IMG/VR virus record: IMGVR_UViG_3300009413_000012
Coordinates: 1-47,810 of that record
Reading direction: 5' to 3' (one strand)
From: a virus
Length of the DNA stretch: 47,810 nt
The translations under genes were made by a program, and so were the position numbers. The notes beneath the pieces were generated by a model that was not told the origin of the DNA, searched no databases, and saw nothing but the letters and a program-made list of their open reading frames with translations. Position 1 is the stretch's first letter; each line of letters starts with the position of its first letter. Below are positions 26,571 through 34,758 of this stretch, piece by piece.

Positions 26571-27623
26571 TCAGTCGTCGCACACTACCTTTCCGCTGCC
26601 TGAGTCGGGCCTGAAATCGGTGGTATATCTGAACGAGACGTTGCCAGAATGTCCAGCACAATTGCAGATCCCCACGATATTTACAGATGTCCAATTTGAT
26701 GGCTTGGGGGGGCAGTTTGAGTGACCTGCACAAGCACTATCAGATGGGTAAAAAGGTTCGTCGTCGTCGTCACTGAGTACCGGCCCCAACTCTGCCGCTG
26801 CGGGGTAAGTGACTCCATCTCTGTAAAACCACCTGCCGTCCCCGTTTCCCAAATCTACGCAGAGTATATGTGCTTCAGGGCTGACACTGAATGCTGGGTC
26901 CCTAGTGAGGTCTTTGGTTGGGTTGGTTGCCCATATACAATCGACCCCATGCGAGTCCACGACCGCCATCACGCCGTTGAGTGTTGCGCACGAACCGCTA
27001 AAGCCCGATACCTCGAATATCCAGCCCGCATAGGTGGATGTGGGGAGGCTGCCGCATGCTTCACATTCCGCCGCAGTCGGACAGGCAGACGCGACGTACT
27101 CGTTGCAGATGCACCCTTGGGGGGATAGCTTGGTTAGTGTTATTTCCGCCGGGCCAGTGGCGCATCCTCCAGTCCTCCGTATCGGACTCGCTTCGGGAAT
27201 ACTGCTGTTGCTCTCTCCTTCCCATAACACAATATTGTCCCCGGACGTTGCACATTCAAGCCTGACGAAGGTTTGGAACGTGGTTATAGACATGTCTCCG
27301 CCTGCACCCGGCGTAGACCCAGCCAAAGCCTTGCCATGGGTAGTAAACCCCGAGATTTCCCCTCCGTTACGACCGAGTGTGTAGCTGCAATGATCCCAGT
27401 AAGGGAACCTGAGTTCCCCTACTACCGGAATCACCTCGGGAATATCCGGCCTGAAAACTCCGTCCCAAGCGTTGAGGGTTTTTGTGTTAACGGTGGGGCC
27501 AGCGGTACAGCTACCGCAACCCGTTACAGGAAAAAGCGTGTTGTGAAAGTCGTCTATCGAGTAGCACGGGTGAATACACCCGACCGGCGGATGCCCGTAT
27601 GTGAATGACTGGGTTAATGTCAA
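26571..27623 (-). CDS. Cys-rich virion-region protein (350 aa)
   Basis: 350 residues with about 20 cysteines spread through the chain. The TTG start at 27623 follows GAGGTGAAAA. The N-terminal half is a beta-rich domain; the middle carries C..C pairs (CICNEY, ECEACG) followed by FSGSCATLNGVMAVVD and DCIWA, a unit of the type FSG.C..LNG.......C.W that is common in planctomycete secreted and phage-like proteins. A DDDDE run lies near 285, and the last 50 residues repeat the pattern (CNCAGHSGNVSF). It probably forms part of the tail or host-recognition apparatus; this is inferred from position. Confidence 0.6.
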   Translation of the reverse strand: MTLTQSFTYGHPPVGCIHPCYSIDDFHNTLFPVTGCGSCTAGPTVNTKTLNAWDGVFRPDIPEVIPVVGELRFPYWDHCSYTLGRNGGEISGFTTHGKALAGSTPGAGGDMSITTFQTFVRLECATSGDNIVLWEGESNSSIPEASPIRRTGGCATGPAEITLTKLSPQGCICNEYVASACPTAAECEACGSLPTSTYAGWIFEVSGFSGSCATLNGVMAVVDSHGVDCIWATNPTKDLTRDPAFSVSPEAHILCVDLGNGDGRWFYRDGVTYPAAAELGPVLSDDDDEPFYPSDSACAGHSNCPPKPSNWTSVNIVGICNCAGHSGNVSFRYTTDFRPDSGSGKVVCDD

Positions 27624-27631
27624 TTTTCACC

Positions 27632-28387
27632 TCAACCGTGACATGTGCCGAGATGATATCCGGGCATATTAAAGCAATAAAGCACTGTACCTAGTTGAAC
27701 AAGCTTGTTCATCAACACTATGGAGTTTTGTTCCGACTGGGGATTATTGGGATTTTCTGTCCCCACATGACCATGATCATCCATGGGACCCCAGCCAACA
27801 GGCTGGTAGTTCGGAGGATACTGATTCTGCTTGATATTGGCCCCGAAAATCCAGTGCTGCTCGGCCTCGCATACTTCTGAGTCTTGCTTGTGTAGCAATT
27901 CCCGCACATTGAAAGCCGCGCCGAACGCCAAGTTCATGTTTCCTTCTGATGGTACTTGATATTCGCGGCCATGTTCCATATCAAGTACCGCTAGGTACGA
28001 CCCGGCACCTAAATCCCCCTCGGGGTCGTCTTCGCCCGTCCCAGAATCGAATGATTCGGCTTTCAACTGCACTTCTTCCCACGCATAAAGCCATTGGTAA
28101 TTGTGTACCCTGCCACCAACTTTTATATACCGGTCGCACTTGCCGTCAGGTCCGGGAATGCCTTCAAGTCCGGGAACAACTGCCTTCTGGGAGCCGATTA
28201 TTTTGGCCGGGAAAACTTCCGGCTGTTCAGGCGTAAAATCTTCAGCAGTATCTTTAGCAATGGTTACCCATCCCGGACCCTGACTCACCCCCGGACCATT
28301 AAATGCGCGGGGAACAGTAGAGAGCATTTCTCTCAGGTAATCTCGAAGAGTCTCGCCAGATTCTGGTTCTCGATAGAAGTCGGCCAT
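27632..28387 (-). CDS. hypothetical virion-region protein (251 aa)
   Basis: The ATG at 28387 overlaps the previous stop (TAATG). The product is soluble. Residues 25-125 are beta-rich with VHNYQWLYAWEEVQL and resemble a small barrel domain; residues 150-251 include NLAFGAAFNVRELLH and a polar, Asn/Gln/Pro-rich stretch. Few cysteines. No enzymatic motif. It sits between 28387-29181 and the Cys-rich proteins, so I infer a tail or fibre component, without family support. Confidence 0.55.
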   Translation of the reverse strand: MADFYREPESGETLRDYLREMLSTVPRAFNGPGVSQGPGWVTIAKDTAEDFTPEQPEVFPAKIIGSQKAVVPGLEGIPGPDGKCDRYIKVGGRVHNYQWLYAWEEVQLKAESFDSGTGEDDPEGDLGAGSYLAVLDMEHGREYQVPSEGNMNLAFGAAFNVRELLHKQDSEVCEAEQHWIFGANIKQNQYPPNYQPVGWGPMDDHGHVGTENPNNPQSEQNSIVLMNKLVQLGTVLYCFNMPGYHLGTCHG

Positions 28388-29181
28388 TATGAAGGGTTAC
28401 TCGACTGCTCAGTAGGTTCATTCCAACTTTTAGCCTCATACTGGAGTATCTTGTAGAATCTCGGAACCACTTTCCCAGTGTATTTGTCTTCCCTTTCCGT
28501 TCTCACTATCTTCCAAAACCCGTCCGGTCGGTAATGGTACTGATACCAGCCATGGTAAGTCACGTCGCCATCTTCGTCCATGTCCATTGTCATATGGAAG
28601 CCAGCGTATCTCAACGTGAATTTAGCTAATGCGATTTCTACCCCTGTCGTAGTTTTTAGTATCCCTTCCTTCTCGTTTATCGTGTTCAAATTTCTTATAT
28701 GGTCTTGAGACAGAGGTGTGCGGGAAAGGCTAAACGGAACGTCAAGCTGGACGCCCATAAAATTCTTTTCATACCCCGCGTTAGTGTGCTTGACATCAGG
28801 CATAATGTGGGTCTCTTGGGCCTGGTCGTCAGGAATTTTGAGATCGTACCACCTCGCCGTCAGACCAATCGAATTGATCTTCATGATGGTCTGCGAAGCG
28901 GCTGGGTTATTAGGAGACGAAGAGCCTGATCTGATTCCGTAGTTCTCGGTGACAATGGCCTGCCCGCCGTCAAGTTTCTTGACAGTCCGAGACATTATGG
29001 GAAGAGATGTTCCGGGAAACGTAATGTCGCCCAGTTGTGCCAATGCCTTCAACTCGGCAGCCGAATCCGCACCGCTGTCTATGAAGTGGGTTCGTGTTGC
29101 CCGCGTCTGTTTCCTCTTGGCAAAGTTCTGGGTATACGATGACCCGCTGCCTATGTTATTGATATCGGTCTTTTTTGCCAT
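28387..29181 (-). CDS. hypothetical virion-region protein (264 aa)
   Basis: 264 residues, start overlapping the previous stop (TAATG). The N-terminal 60 residues are basic and polar (KRKQTRATRTHF). The remainder is beta-rich with FTLRYAGFHMTMDMDEDGD and YHGWYQYHYRPDGFW, suggesting an antiparallel beta structure. No transmembrane, Cys-pair or catalytic motif is visible. I do not recognise it. Coupled translation with both neighbours indicates a stoichiometric structural assembly, probably tail. Confidence 0.55.
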   Translation of the reverse strand: MAKKTDINNIGSGSSYTQNFAKRKQTRATRTHFIDSGADSAAELKALAQLGDITFPGTSLPIMSRTVKKLDGGQAIVTENYGIRSGSSSPNNPAASQTIMKINSIGLTARWYDLKIPDDQAQETHIMPDVKHTNAGYEKNFMGVQLDVPFSLSRTPLSQDHIRNLNTINEKEGILKTTTGVEIALAKFTLRYAGFHMTMDMDEDGDVTYHGWYQYHYRPDGFWKIVRTEREDKYTGKVVPRFYKILQYEAKSWNEPTEQSSNPS

Positions 29182-29414
29182 CAGAAAGCTACCGTAATTC
29201 CACCCGAGTTAAGGGAATCTATATTCGCGTCGATAGTCTGTAAAAACTGCCGTATCAACCGCAGTTCCTCCAAAATTTCCATGTCCTTGTTGCCTGCTTC
29301 GACCCCGGTGTTTGGCGATCCTCCGAATACTGACGACCCTGTCGTCTCCATGCCGAAGAGCGGAAGCCCGCCTCCGCCAAGATTTGGTACTGATGGTTGT
29401 CCTAAGATTCCCAC
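29181..29414 (-). CDS. hypothetical small virion-region protein (77 aa)
   Basis: 77 residues from a GTG at 29414. The N-terminal 45 residues are Gly/Ser/Pro-rich (LGGGGLPLFGMETTG). The C-terminal 30 form an amphipathic helix (MEILEELRLIRQFLQTIDANI), a likely oligomerisation helix. It is coupled to the next gene. Function unknown; small linker or trimerisation proteins of this shape occur in tail assemblies. Confidence 0.5.
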   Translation of the reverse strand: MGILGQPSVPNLGGGGLPLFGMETTGSSVFGGSPNTGVEAGNKDMEILEELRLIRQFLQTIDANIDSLNSGGITVAF

Positions 29415-29429
29415 GTCTGTTACCCCCTA

Positions 29430-30248
29430 TCAATCAAATCTGAATCTGGCCTGGAATTTAACTTCCCCGCCTGCCGCCGCGTTGGACATAATCGTGCAGT
29501 CGTAAAGTAGGGCTGGCTGGGCAATATTAGCGGTGGCCCCTATATCAAGGGTCAGTGTATTTCTAGGCGGCTCCCCGCCCAGTGTGTCCACGCCGGAAGG
29601 GAAGAGCCATATGTAGTAGTTGCCCGGATCAGGAGTCCAGCTAGACGCCGCCCCATCAGTCTTAAAGGCAAAGGACATCTCTATCGGGCCACCCTCGCCG
29701 AACCTAGCCGACAGCTTTTTCTCTTCGATCACGACCGCTGTGGCCAAGGTTCCGAAGTTGTCTATCACGAAGGTGGCAGTCGTGCTTATGGGATGGTTTG
29801 AGCTATAGGTCATGTCGCTGTCAAACTGTCCTCCAGCCGCAGCGGTTGCATTCCCGGACACGCTTCCGGTGACTGACGGCACGGCGTGCAACCACTGTTT
29901 CTTCTTGTCGCCTGACCCGGTCACGTCTTTAAGAGGACCCCAAGATTTCCTCAAGGTCCACGCTTGAGGGTTGATGGCAATCTCGGTATCTGAGGTCGAT
30001 AGGGAGTTATCTTGGGATAAGGACGAGACTCCGGTAGAATCTATCATCACCGTTCCTTCGGCATAAATTTCACCAGTGGTCAACCCCTGAATCCAATTTT
30101 TCTGAGCGTCAGACCTCCCGTCCTGTGATCCAGTAACGTCATGCGTGGCCGACTGCTCCACAAGTGCCGCACGCTGTATCGACAAGTTCACGCTTGCGCC
30201 TACGTTGAACGATCCGGACTGAGCGATGGGGAATGTAGTAGAAGCCAC
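29430..30248 (-). CDS. hypothetical virion structural protein (272 aa)
   Basis: The GTG at 30248 follows AAAGGG by 9 bases. The protein is rich in Ser, Thr, Gly and Ala, with few charged residues in the middle, and looks almost all beta (TEIAINPQAWTLRKSW, LSARFGEGGPIEMSFAF, EVKFQARFRFD at the very end). Such composition is typical of tail tube or capsid-surface proteins. It directly follows the two adaptor-like genes, so a tail-tube or tail-knob role is the leading guess. No family is recognised. Confidence 0.6.
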   Translation of the reverse strand: MASTTFPIAQSGSFNVGASVNLSIQRAALVEQSATHDVTGSQDGRSDAQKNWIQGLTTGEIYAEGTVMIDSTGVSSLSQDNSLSTSDTEIAINPQAWTLRKSWGPLKDVTGSGDKKKQWLHAVPSVTGSVSGNATAAAGGQFDSDMTYSSNHPISTTATFVIDNFGTLATAVVIEEKKLSARFGEGGPIEMSFAFKTDGAASSWTPDPGNYYIWLFPSGVDTLGGEPPRNTLTLDIGATANIAQPALLYDCTIMSNAAAGGEVKFQARFRFD

Positions 30249-30253
30249 TTGCG

Positions 30254-30904
30254 TTAGCCCTTTGATGCCATCGGCAATTCCATTGCCGGTAATGTGTTGT
30301 AGGCATAGTACCTTCTTCCACGCTCGATCTCCTGCTCAAATTTCTCCATGGCAGCAGGAGCGTCCGGATGCCCCGGCGCGCCATAGAGTAGAAACGCCCT
30401 CACCCCCCATCGGACTACATTGCCCACGAACTCCTCGTTTATCCTCAATGTCACGCTATCTGGAGAAGATGTACCAAGAGTCCATGCCTGCTCACCGACC
30501 CAATGCGTTATCGAGATGTTGTACTGCTGGTCCGCCTGCTTGTCGAACTTAGCCAAGTTGTCCCTCTCAAAGGCGATCATGACCGGCTTGCCCACCGGGG
30601 TCTCCCCCTGAAACCTCCTTCGCACAGTCTCGTATGGGACCAGTTTCATCGGAGAACCGGATATCTCAGCCCGGATGAATCTTGGAATGGTGAAGTCGCC
30701 GATGGAGGAGACTGGATTCAGCGTGCTGTCAGTAGATGCCAAGGCGCATACGGTCGTGAGAGTGTAGGCTCGCGTTTCCTTCAAGAACCGGTCGCAAGCA
30801 TCCCTTATGGCCCTGTCGATCTTGGCAAGGCTGAACTGGGTGGTCGTTATGTGAAGAGCCGATTGGGTTGCGGTCAACCGGGCTTCAGTCAAAGTCATAG
30901 CCAT
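30254..30904 (-). CDS. probable head-tail adaptor / neck protein (216 aa)
   Basis: 216 residues. Helical N-terminus (LAKIDRAIRDACDRFLKETRAY, about 27-48), a beta-rich centre around DFTIPRFIRAEI, and a closing helix (APAAMEKFEQEIERGRR). This layout matches phage adaptor proteins that form a ring under the portal. The start overlaps the stop of the upstream, similarly built gene (TAATG). The call rests on shape and position; sequence identity to a named family is not evident. Confidence 0.55.
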   Translation of the reverse strand: MAMTLTEARLTATQSALHITTTQFSLAKIDRAIRDACDRFLKETRAYTLTTVCALASTDSTLNPVSSIGDFTIPRFIRAEISGSPMKLVPYETVRRRFQGETPVGKPVMIAFERDNLAKFDKQADQQYNISITHWVGEQAWTLGTSSPDSVTLRINEEFVGNVVRWGVRAFLLYGAPGHPDAPAAMEKFEQEIERGRRYYAYNTLPAMELPMASKG

Positions 30905-31626
30905 TACGAGACTCCCGCATGGGACCAGTTGTAGTTCGTGCTTCCCGTGGGCTTGCCGACCTGAAGTATGCCGCCACGGGACTGACCCATTATTCTCTGC
31001 TGTCCGGAATCCGCCCTCTTCATCGACTGTATCTCGGGAGATGTGACAAGCCTGTCAACATGCCCGTGATCATTGGTCCGGTAGTAGGCCCCAAAGGCTC
31101 GCACGCACTGGATCAGGGCCATCTCTGCCCACGGCGGCACATTCGCCACAGCAGACCCCATGGTCATGGTCACCCAACCGGCGATATAGGCAAAGCGTAT
31201 AGCCCCCTCCTGATCCGTGGCCGGAGTCGGATTAATCTCCAGACGTGGAAGACCAAGCGGGGACACGGTGTCCGATTGGCTGGGGTAGGCCAAGGCGACG
31301 TGATACATGGACGGCGTAGAAACAGCCGAACGCCCCAATAAATCCAGTTCCTGAAGCGTACTCAGAGCTACATCAAATGTCAGTGCGCCCTCCCTAGTCA
31401 CGCCCAAGATCGTGCCATTGCCAAAGTCCGGAGGCATTCTCACCCAAGACTGACCCGCGACGAAGTCCAAGAGAACCGATGGCCTAGCCAGCCATCTCCA
31501 TGGATGCAGTCCAGCTAGGAACTGACCAGCCTGATTAACGATCTGGTTCTCGTCCAGCCGCCCGTCGTGTTCCTCTCCAATAACAATATTGAGTTGGTCA
31601 ACGAGTTGCGCGTATGTGATGGCCAT
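30904..31626 (-). CDS. probable head completion / adaptor protein (240 aa)
   Basis: 240 residues. It starts with a helix-turn-helix-like neck pattern (YAQLVDQLNIVIGEE, GRLDENQIVNQAGQFLAGLH, then WRWL), followed by beta strands (LLDFVAGQSWVRMPPDFG) and the LPRLEINPTPATDQEGAIRF block, which I associate with P22 gp4-like and related phage adaptor proteins. C-terminal 70 residues are helical then disordered. Coupled to the next adaptor-like gene. A head-to-tail connector role is likely. Confidence 0.62.
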   Translation of the reverse strand: MAITYAQLVDQLNIVIGEEHDGRLDENQIVNQAGQFLAGLHPWRWLARPSVLLDFVAGQSWVRMPPDFGNGTILGVTREGALTFDVALSTLQELDLLGRSAVSTPSMYHVALAYPSQSDTVSPLGLPRLEINPTPATDQEGAIRFAYIAGWVTMTMGSAVANVPPWAEMALIQCVRAFGAYYRTNDHGHVDRLVTSPEIQSMKRADSGQQRIMGQSRGGILQVGKPTGSTNYNWSHAGVS

Positions 31627-31666
31627 GTCAATAGTCCTCGCTGGATTCTATCACTTGGTAGCAAGC

Positions 31667-31915
31667 TCATCCAGTAGCCGTGGCGTCCAGCCTGGCCTCA
31701 AGCCTTGACACTCTGTCCGCCAAAGCGTGATGATCGGTTGTCATCGAGTGGCAAACGCCCTGCAACGACTCGATGGCTTTCCCGAGTTGTTCTATTTTTG
31801 AGGACAGCACGGCAGTCGTAGTCTTGATTGACCCCACTACCCACACCCCGCCAATAGCAATAGTCACGAGCGTGATAATCAACTGCACCCATTGCGAGAC
31901 GCTGAAGCTGTCCAT
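31667..31915 (-). CDS. membrane-anchored coiled-coil protein (XhlA/holin-accessory-like)
   Basis: 82 residues from an ATG preceded by AAGGAAG. One transmembrane segment (about 9-30, VQLIITLVTIAIGGVWVVG) is followed by a coiled coil of about 45 residues (SSKIEQLGKAIESLQ, LADRVSRLEARLD). This is the topology of XhlA-type haemolysin/holin accessory proteins and of some spanin-like factors. Its presence in the virion operon suggests late expression and a lysis role. A gene of the same design lies at 46150-46440. Confidence 0.55.
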   Translation of the reverse strand: MDSFSVSQWVQLIITLVTIAIGGVWVVGSIKTTTAVLSSKIEQLGKAIESLQGVCHSMTTDHHALADRVSRLEARLDATATG

Positions 31916-31948
31916 GTCTATCTTCCTTGAATAATAATAGCTACTGTT

Positions 31949-32695
31949 TCACAATACCCCTCGTCTCGGAGTGTTATCGCGGCGATAGGCCGCGTAAAGA
32001 CCATGAATCTCGGCAGCGGTAAGGACCTTACCGAACACTGCAACTTCCGATATGTGGCCAGAGAAGAACGCGGTGGTATTATTCTCCGATCCTATAAACA
32101 TGCTGGTGGACGCATCATTTGATCTTGATCCAACACCATTAACGGCGTTCTCCATGGCAACAGCAACGCCATTAAAGTACACCAATGCGTTTGCAGCAGT
32201 AGTTGACCCGTCCCATGTGCATGTAACCATCGTCCACACACTCTGGGTCGAACTGGTGGACAAGGGCAAAGATACGGCAGAGTCATTCCTCAGATTGGTG
32301 CTGCCGTGATCAACGAATATGCGAATTTTGCCGGTGCTGGTGAGAACCACTATCTTGACCAAGGCTCCCTTTGTGAGAAGACGAGTAGCTACAGCAGTTG
32401 GCTTTGCCCAGAAGTTGTAGGAGAAGGTCGTCAGGTTGTCGATATTGGTTGCCGATCCCAAGGACACAGTGTCATTGCTGGCATCGAACAACACTCCCGA
32501 AGTTGACGGGCGAATCCTTCCTATGCCCTCGTTCGCATTTGTTATAGGCCCTCCGGTATAGGTTGCGTTTACGGGGGTCGCGCCTGCGGCTGAAGGCATT
32601 GACCTGTCAATAGCGACAGTCTCCCCGGAAGGCTCGTCCATGGGGTAATACCGAAGAGGAATAAGATTGCCGAGTTTGCCTCGTATATTTTGCAT
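31949..32695 (-). CDS. LamG/concanavalin-like lectin domain protein
   Basis: 248 residues from the ATG that overlaps the previous stop (TGATG). After a short N-terminus (PLRYYPMDEPSG), the chain follows the LamG-like jelly-roll pattern: GVLFDASNDTVSLG, FSYNFWAKPT, VWTMVTCTWDG, ALVYFNGVAVA, MFIGSENN, FFSGHISEVAVFGKVLTAAE. The final AEVAVF..LT..EI.GLY element is diagnostic. Such domains bind glycans; in phages they occur on capsid decorations and fibres. Likely a surface adhesion protein. Confidence 0.8.
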   Translation of the reverse strand: MQNIRGKLGNLIPLRYYPMDEPSGETVAIDRSMPSAAGATPVNATYTGGPITNANEGIGRIRPSTSGVLFDASNDTVSLGSATNIDNLTTFSYNFWAKPTAVATRLLTKGALVKIVVLTSTGKIRIFVDHGSTNLRNDSAVSLPLSTSSTQSVWTMVTCTWDGSTTAANALVYFNGVAVAMENAVNGVGSRSNDASTSMFIGSENNTTAFFSGHISEVAVFGKVLTAAEIHGLYAAYRRDNTPRRGVL

Positions 32696-32937
32696 CAGTC
32701 GTCTGGAACCTCCCACTTGCTTGGTTCCGCCTTCATGATTGCTATCGACTCGCTCAGTGGTTTAAGTTTGCCTTCTAGTTCACTCGGAACAGTCTGTGGT
32801 TGCCCGCCCACAAACGGCTCAAACTCAACAATAGCAGTCTGGTTATCCAGAGATATCCGCAGATTTTCGCCTCCATGCGCATCAAGTTCATCCAAGCCGG
32901 ATTGATTGGGCATGAATGCGTACAGGTATCTGGACAT
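32695..32937 (-). CDS. hypothetical small protein (80 aa)
   Basis: 80 residues starting MSRYLYAFMPNQ at 32937, where the ATG overlaps the previous stop (TAATG); the longer upstream frame has no ribosome site. Beta-rich first half (TAIVEFEPFVGG) and a helical, charged end (LKPLSESIAIMKAEP). No motif recognised. It is translationally linked to the lectin-domain gene after it (TGATG), so the two products may assemble together. Confidence 0.5.
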   Translation of the reverse strand: MSRYLYAFMPNQSGLDELDAHGGENLRISLDNQTAIVEFEPFVGGQPQTVPSELEGKLKPLSESIAIMKAEPSKWEVPDD

Positions 32938-33488
32938 TACAAGTTTCTCCAGGCGACGTTGCATCCAGTACCGGCGGTTGAGCCTGCATCCATGTCGAAC
33001 CACACGTCCAACTTCTCGAATCCCTTATTGCGGATAATCAAGGCCGCGTTTCCATTATCTGCTGGCGAAATTATCTCGTAATCCGATGTGCCGATATTGG
33101 TGGTGTCAAGAACGATAGTGTCGCACCAGAATTCACTGTCTGTTACGATACCGCCAGAGAGGCCATTTCGAGACCCCATCGTGGCCGCAACTCTTATCAG
33201 AAACGTAGCCGTCCATTGGTGCGTACTGCTGGTCAAAGAGACAAACCTAGACCAGCCGTACACATAAGCATGGAAATCATCGTTCGCGGTGTCCGTCCCG
33301 AAAAAGTGCATCAGAGTGTCTTGATCTGATGTGGGAATGACCACATGATTTGCGGTTGGGGTCCCTGAATCAGTGGTTGACGGTTCCGTAGTCGTATCGG
33401 CTGGGAACGATACGGCTGTATCGGTAGAGTTATTGGTCAGGCCCCGCCTTAGAATGTTTCTCTGGGTGTAGAGAGAACTGCTTGACAT
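32937..33488 (-). CDS. hypothetical virion protein (183 aa)
   Basis: 183 residues behind AAAGGAG. Ser/Thr-rich N-terminus (residues 1-50), then a beta-rich domain with DDFHAYVYGWSRFVSL and WTATFLIRVAATMG, ending in FDMDAGSTAGTGCNVAWRNL. No signal peptide or enzymatic motif. The beta composition and the position upstream of a lectin-like protein fit a capsid fibre or decoration component. Not recognised. Confidence 0.55.
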   Translation of the reverse strand: MSSSSLYTQRNILRRGLTNNSTDTAVSFPADTTTEPSTTDSGTPTANHVVIPTSDQDTLMHFFGTDTANDDFHAYVYGWSRFVSLTSSTHQWTATFLIRVAATMGSRNGLSGGIVTDSEFWCDTIVLDTTNIGTSDYEIISPADNGNAALIIRNKGFEKLDVWFDMDAGSTAGTGCNVAWRNL

Positions 33489-33541
33489 GGAAGACTCCTT
33501 TCTTCGTTAGTCGGTCTTGAAGTCCGTGTTGTGATGACGGT

Positions 33542-34003
33542 TCAGGTAAACAGCATCAGCGTGACATCCGCATCTCCTTGACCATTGGCTACGTTTCTCT
33601 GCACGACGATACGGTCAAGCAGGGTGGTCGTAGTCTGGACGGTAGTTGAGACGATAGCCGACGTATTCGCCACGAAATCGTCACTGGAAAATATAAACGG
33701 CACGTTAGCGGTAATGCCGATAGCGGCGTAGTCGGGAGTGGTTGCGGTTGATCGGAACTCAGCGAGAACTGCCTGATCGGACAAGATTATTCCCACGTCA
33801 AAATTAGATACCCCGGAATCTCCGGCGGTCCACATAGTCACGGCGGTGTAATTGTCGGCCACGATAGCTCTAGCGGAAAAATGCTCATCGTCCGTTGCCT
33901 TGATAGTCCTTGGCGCAGCCGTGGACAGGTCACCGATTTGCACAACTTGGCCGTTGGGAAATACAGCTTCGACGGAACTCCATATATTTACGTTGGTTGA
34001 CAT
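33542..34003 (-). CDS. hypothetical virion protein (153 aa)
   Basis: 153 residues; the ATG lies inside the end of the previous gene (16-base overlap) and has GGAGG upstream. The protein is predicted almost all beta, acidic, with many Thr and Val and a VQTTTTLLDRIVVQRN segment. It resembles small head-decoration or fibre proteins by composition only. The 53 bases before the next gene contain its AAAGGAG site. Confidence 0.52.
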   Translation of the reverse strand: MSTNVNIWSSVEAVFPNGQVVQIGDLSTAAPRTIKATDDEHFSARAIVADNYTAVTMWTAGDSGVSNFDVGIILSDQAVLAEFRSTATTPDYAAIGITANVPFIFSSDDFVANTSAIVSTTVQTTTTLLDRIVVQRNVANGQGDADVTLMLFT

Positions 34004-34758
34004 TGGCGGTCCTCCGTGACCTTTTTAGACATCATAGCATCCTTTTGCTCTTGGGAAACAGCAAAATGATCTGCATGACTTGATACGACTGCCGTGGCCA
34101 TTCGCCTGAAGTGTTCTCGCATCGCAGGTGTATCCGCCTGTTCTGGTGTCATGAAGCTGATTGGGAACGCCAAGCAGGCCCGGTACGCTGCGGCCAATAC
34201 TTGATTCGCCAGGGTCTCGTTCTGCTGATAGGCATAGCCGTAGAAGGGCGGCGACCACGGGAACGGCTTGGTAAGTTGAGTGTCTCCAAGAATATCCACA
34301 CGCCTTCTAAGTCCCATGGCGACCCCAAGCCAGAACTCCATGCACGCCTTGTGCTGGAAGTATTCAATACTGTCGTGTAGATGGTACATGCCACACAGCA
34401 CGATATGCTCAAGGCCCTCCGTGAGGGCATGGGCCAGCATGTACGCCCCGGTACACTGGAAATACTGGATATTAGTATTGAATGCCGAGACGACCTCATT
34501 CAGGGGAAACGCTTCTGATCTCGGAACTTCAGGCCATGGCTCTCGGCAAATAACCCGCACGTCTTCGGGCAGGTCGTTAAGTCCATCTATAAATTCTTGG
34601 TCGAACTGGTGAATGTTGTCGAAGAAGTAGACTCTGGTCACGCCCGGCTGCCTCATGAAAGCCCGGTTGATGCACCATATTTCGATGTCGCCAGCATCGT
34701 CCTCGTTATAAGCCTCGATCATTCCGACCAGAACGACTTTTTTAGACTTGCATGGCAT
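33988..34758 (-). CDS. Rossmann-like protein, possible MAF/DUF115-type sugar-related protein
   Basis: 256 residues from the ATG at 34758, overlapping the cytidylyltransferase gene by 17 bases. It starts KKVVLVGMIEAYN, a Rossmann-type strand-loop, followed by IEIWCINRAFM and a VTRVYFFDN strand; the centre has GAYMLAHALTEGLEHIVLCG and HDSIEYFQHKACMEFWLGVA. This layout recalls DUF115/MAF-like proteins of flagellin and capsule glycosylation and a phage family found near structural genes. Coupling to a nucleotide-sugar enzyme supports a glycan role. I am not sure of the family; the substrate is unknown. Confidence 0.45.
   Translation of the reverse strand: MPCKSKKVVLVGMIEAYNEDDAGDIEIWCINRAFMRQPGVTRVYFFDNIHQFDQEFIDGLNDLPEDVRVICREPWPEVPRSEAFPLNEVVSAFNTNIQYFQCTGAYMLAHALTEGLEHIVLCGMYHLHDSIEYFQHKACMEFWLGVAMGLRRRVDILGDTQLTKPFPWSPPFYGYAYQQNETLANQVLAAAYRACLAFPISFMTPEQADTPAMREHFRRMATAVVSSHADHFAVSQEQKDAMMSKKVTEDRQCQPT

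Noticed and set aside
27403-27418. GGGAA-N6-TTCCC in a virion gene, similar to the origin iterons
   Set aside because: The spacer is one base longer and it is a single copy far from the initiator.
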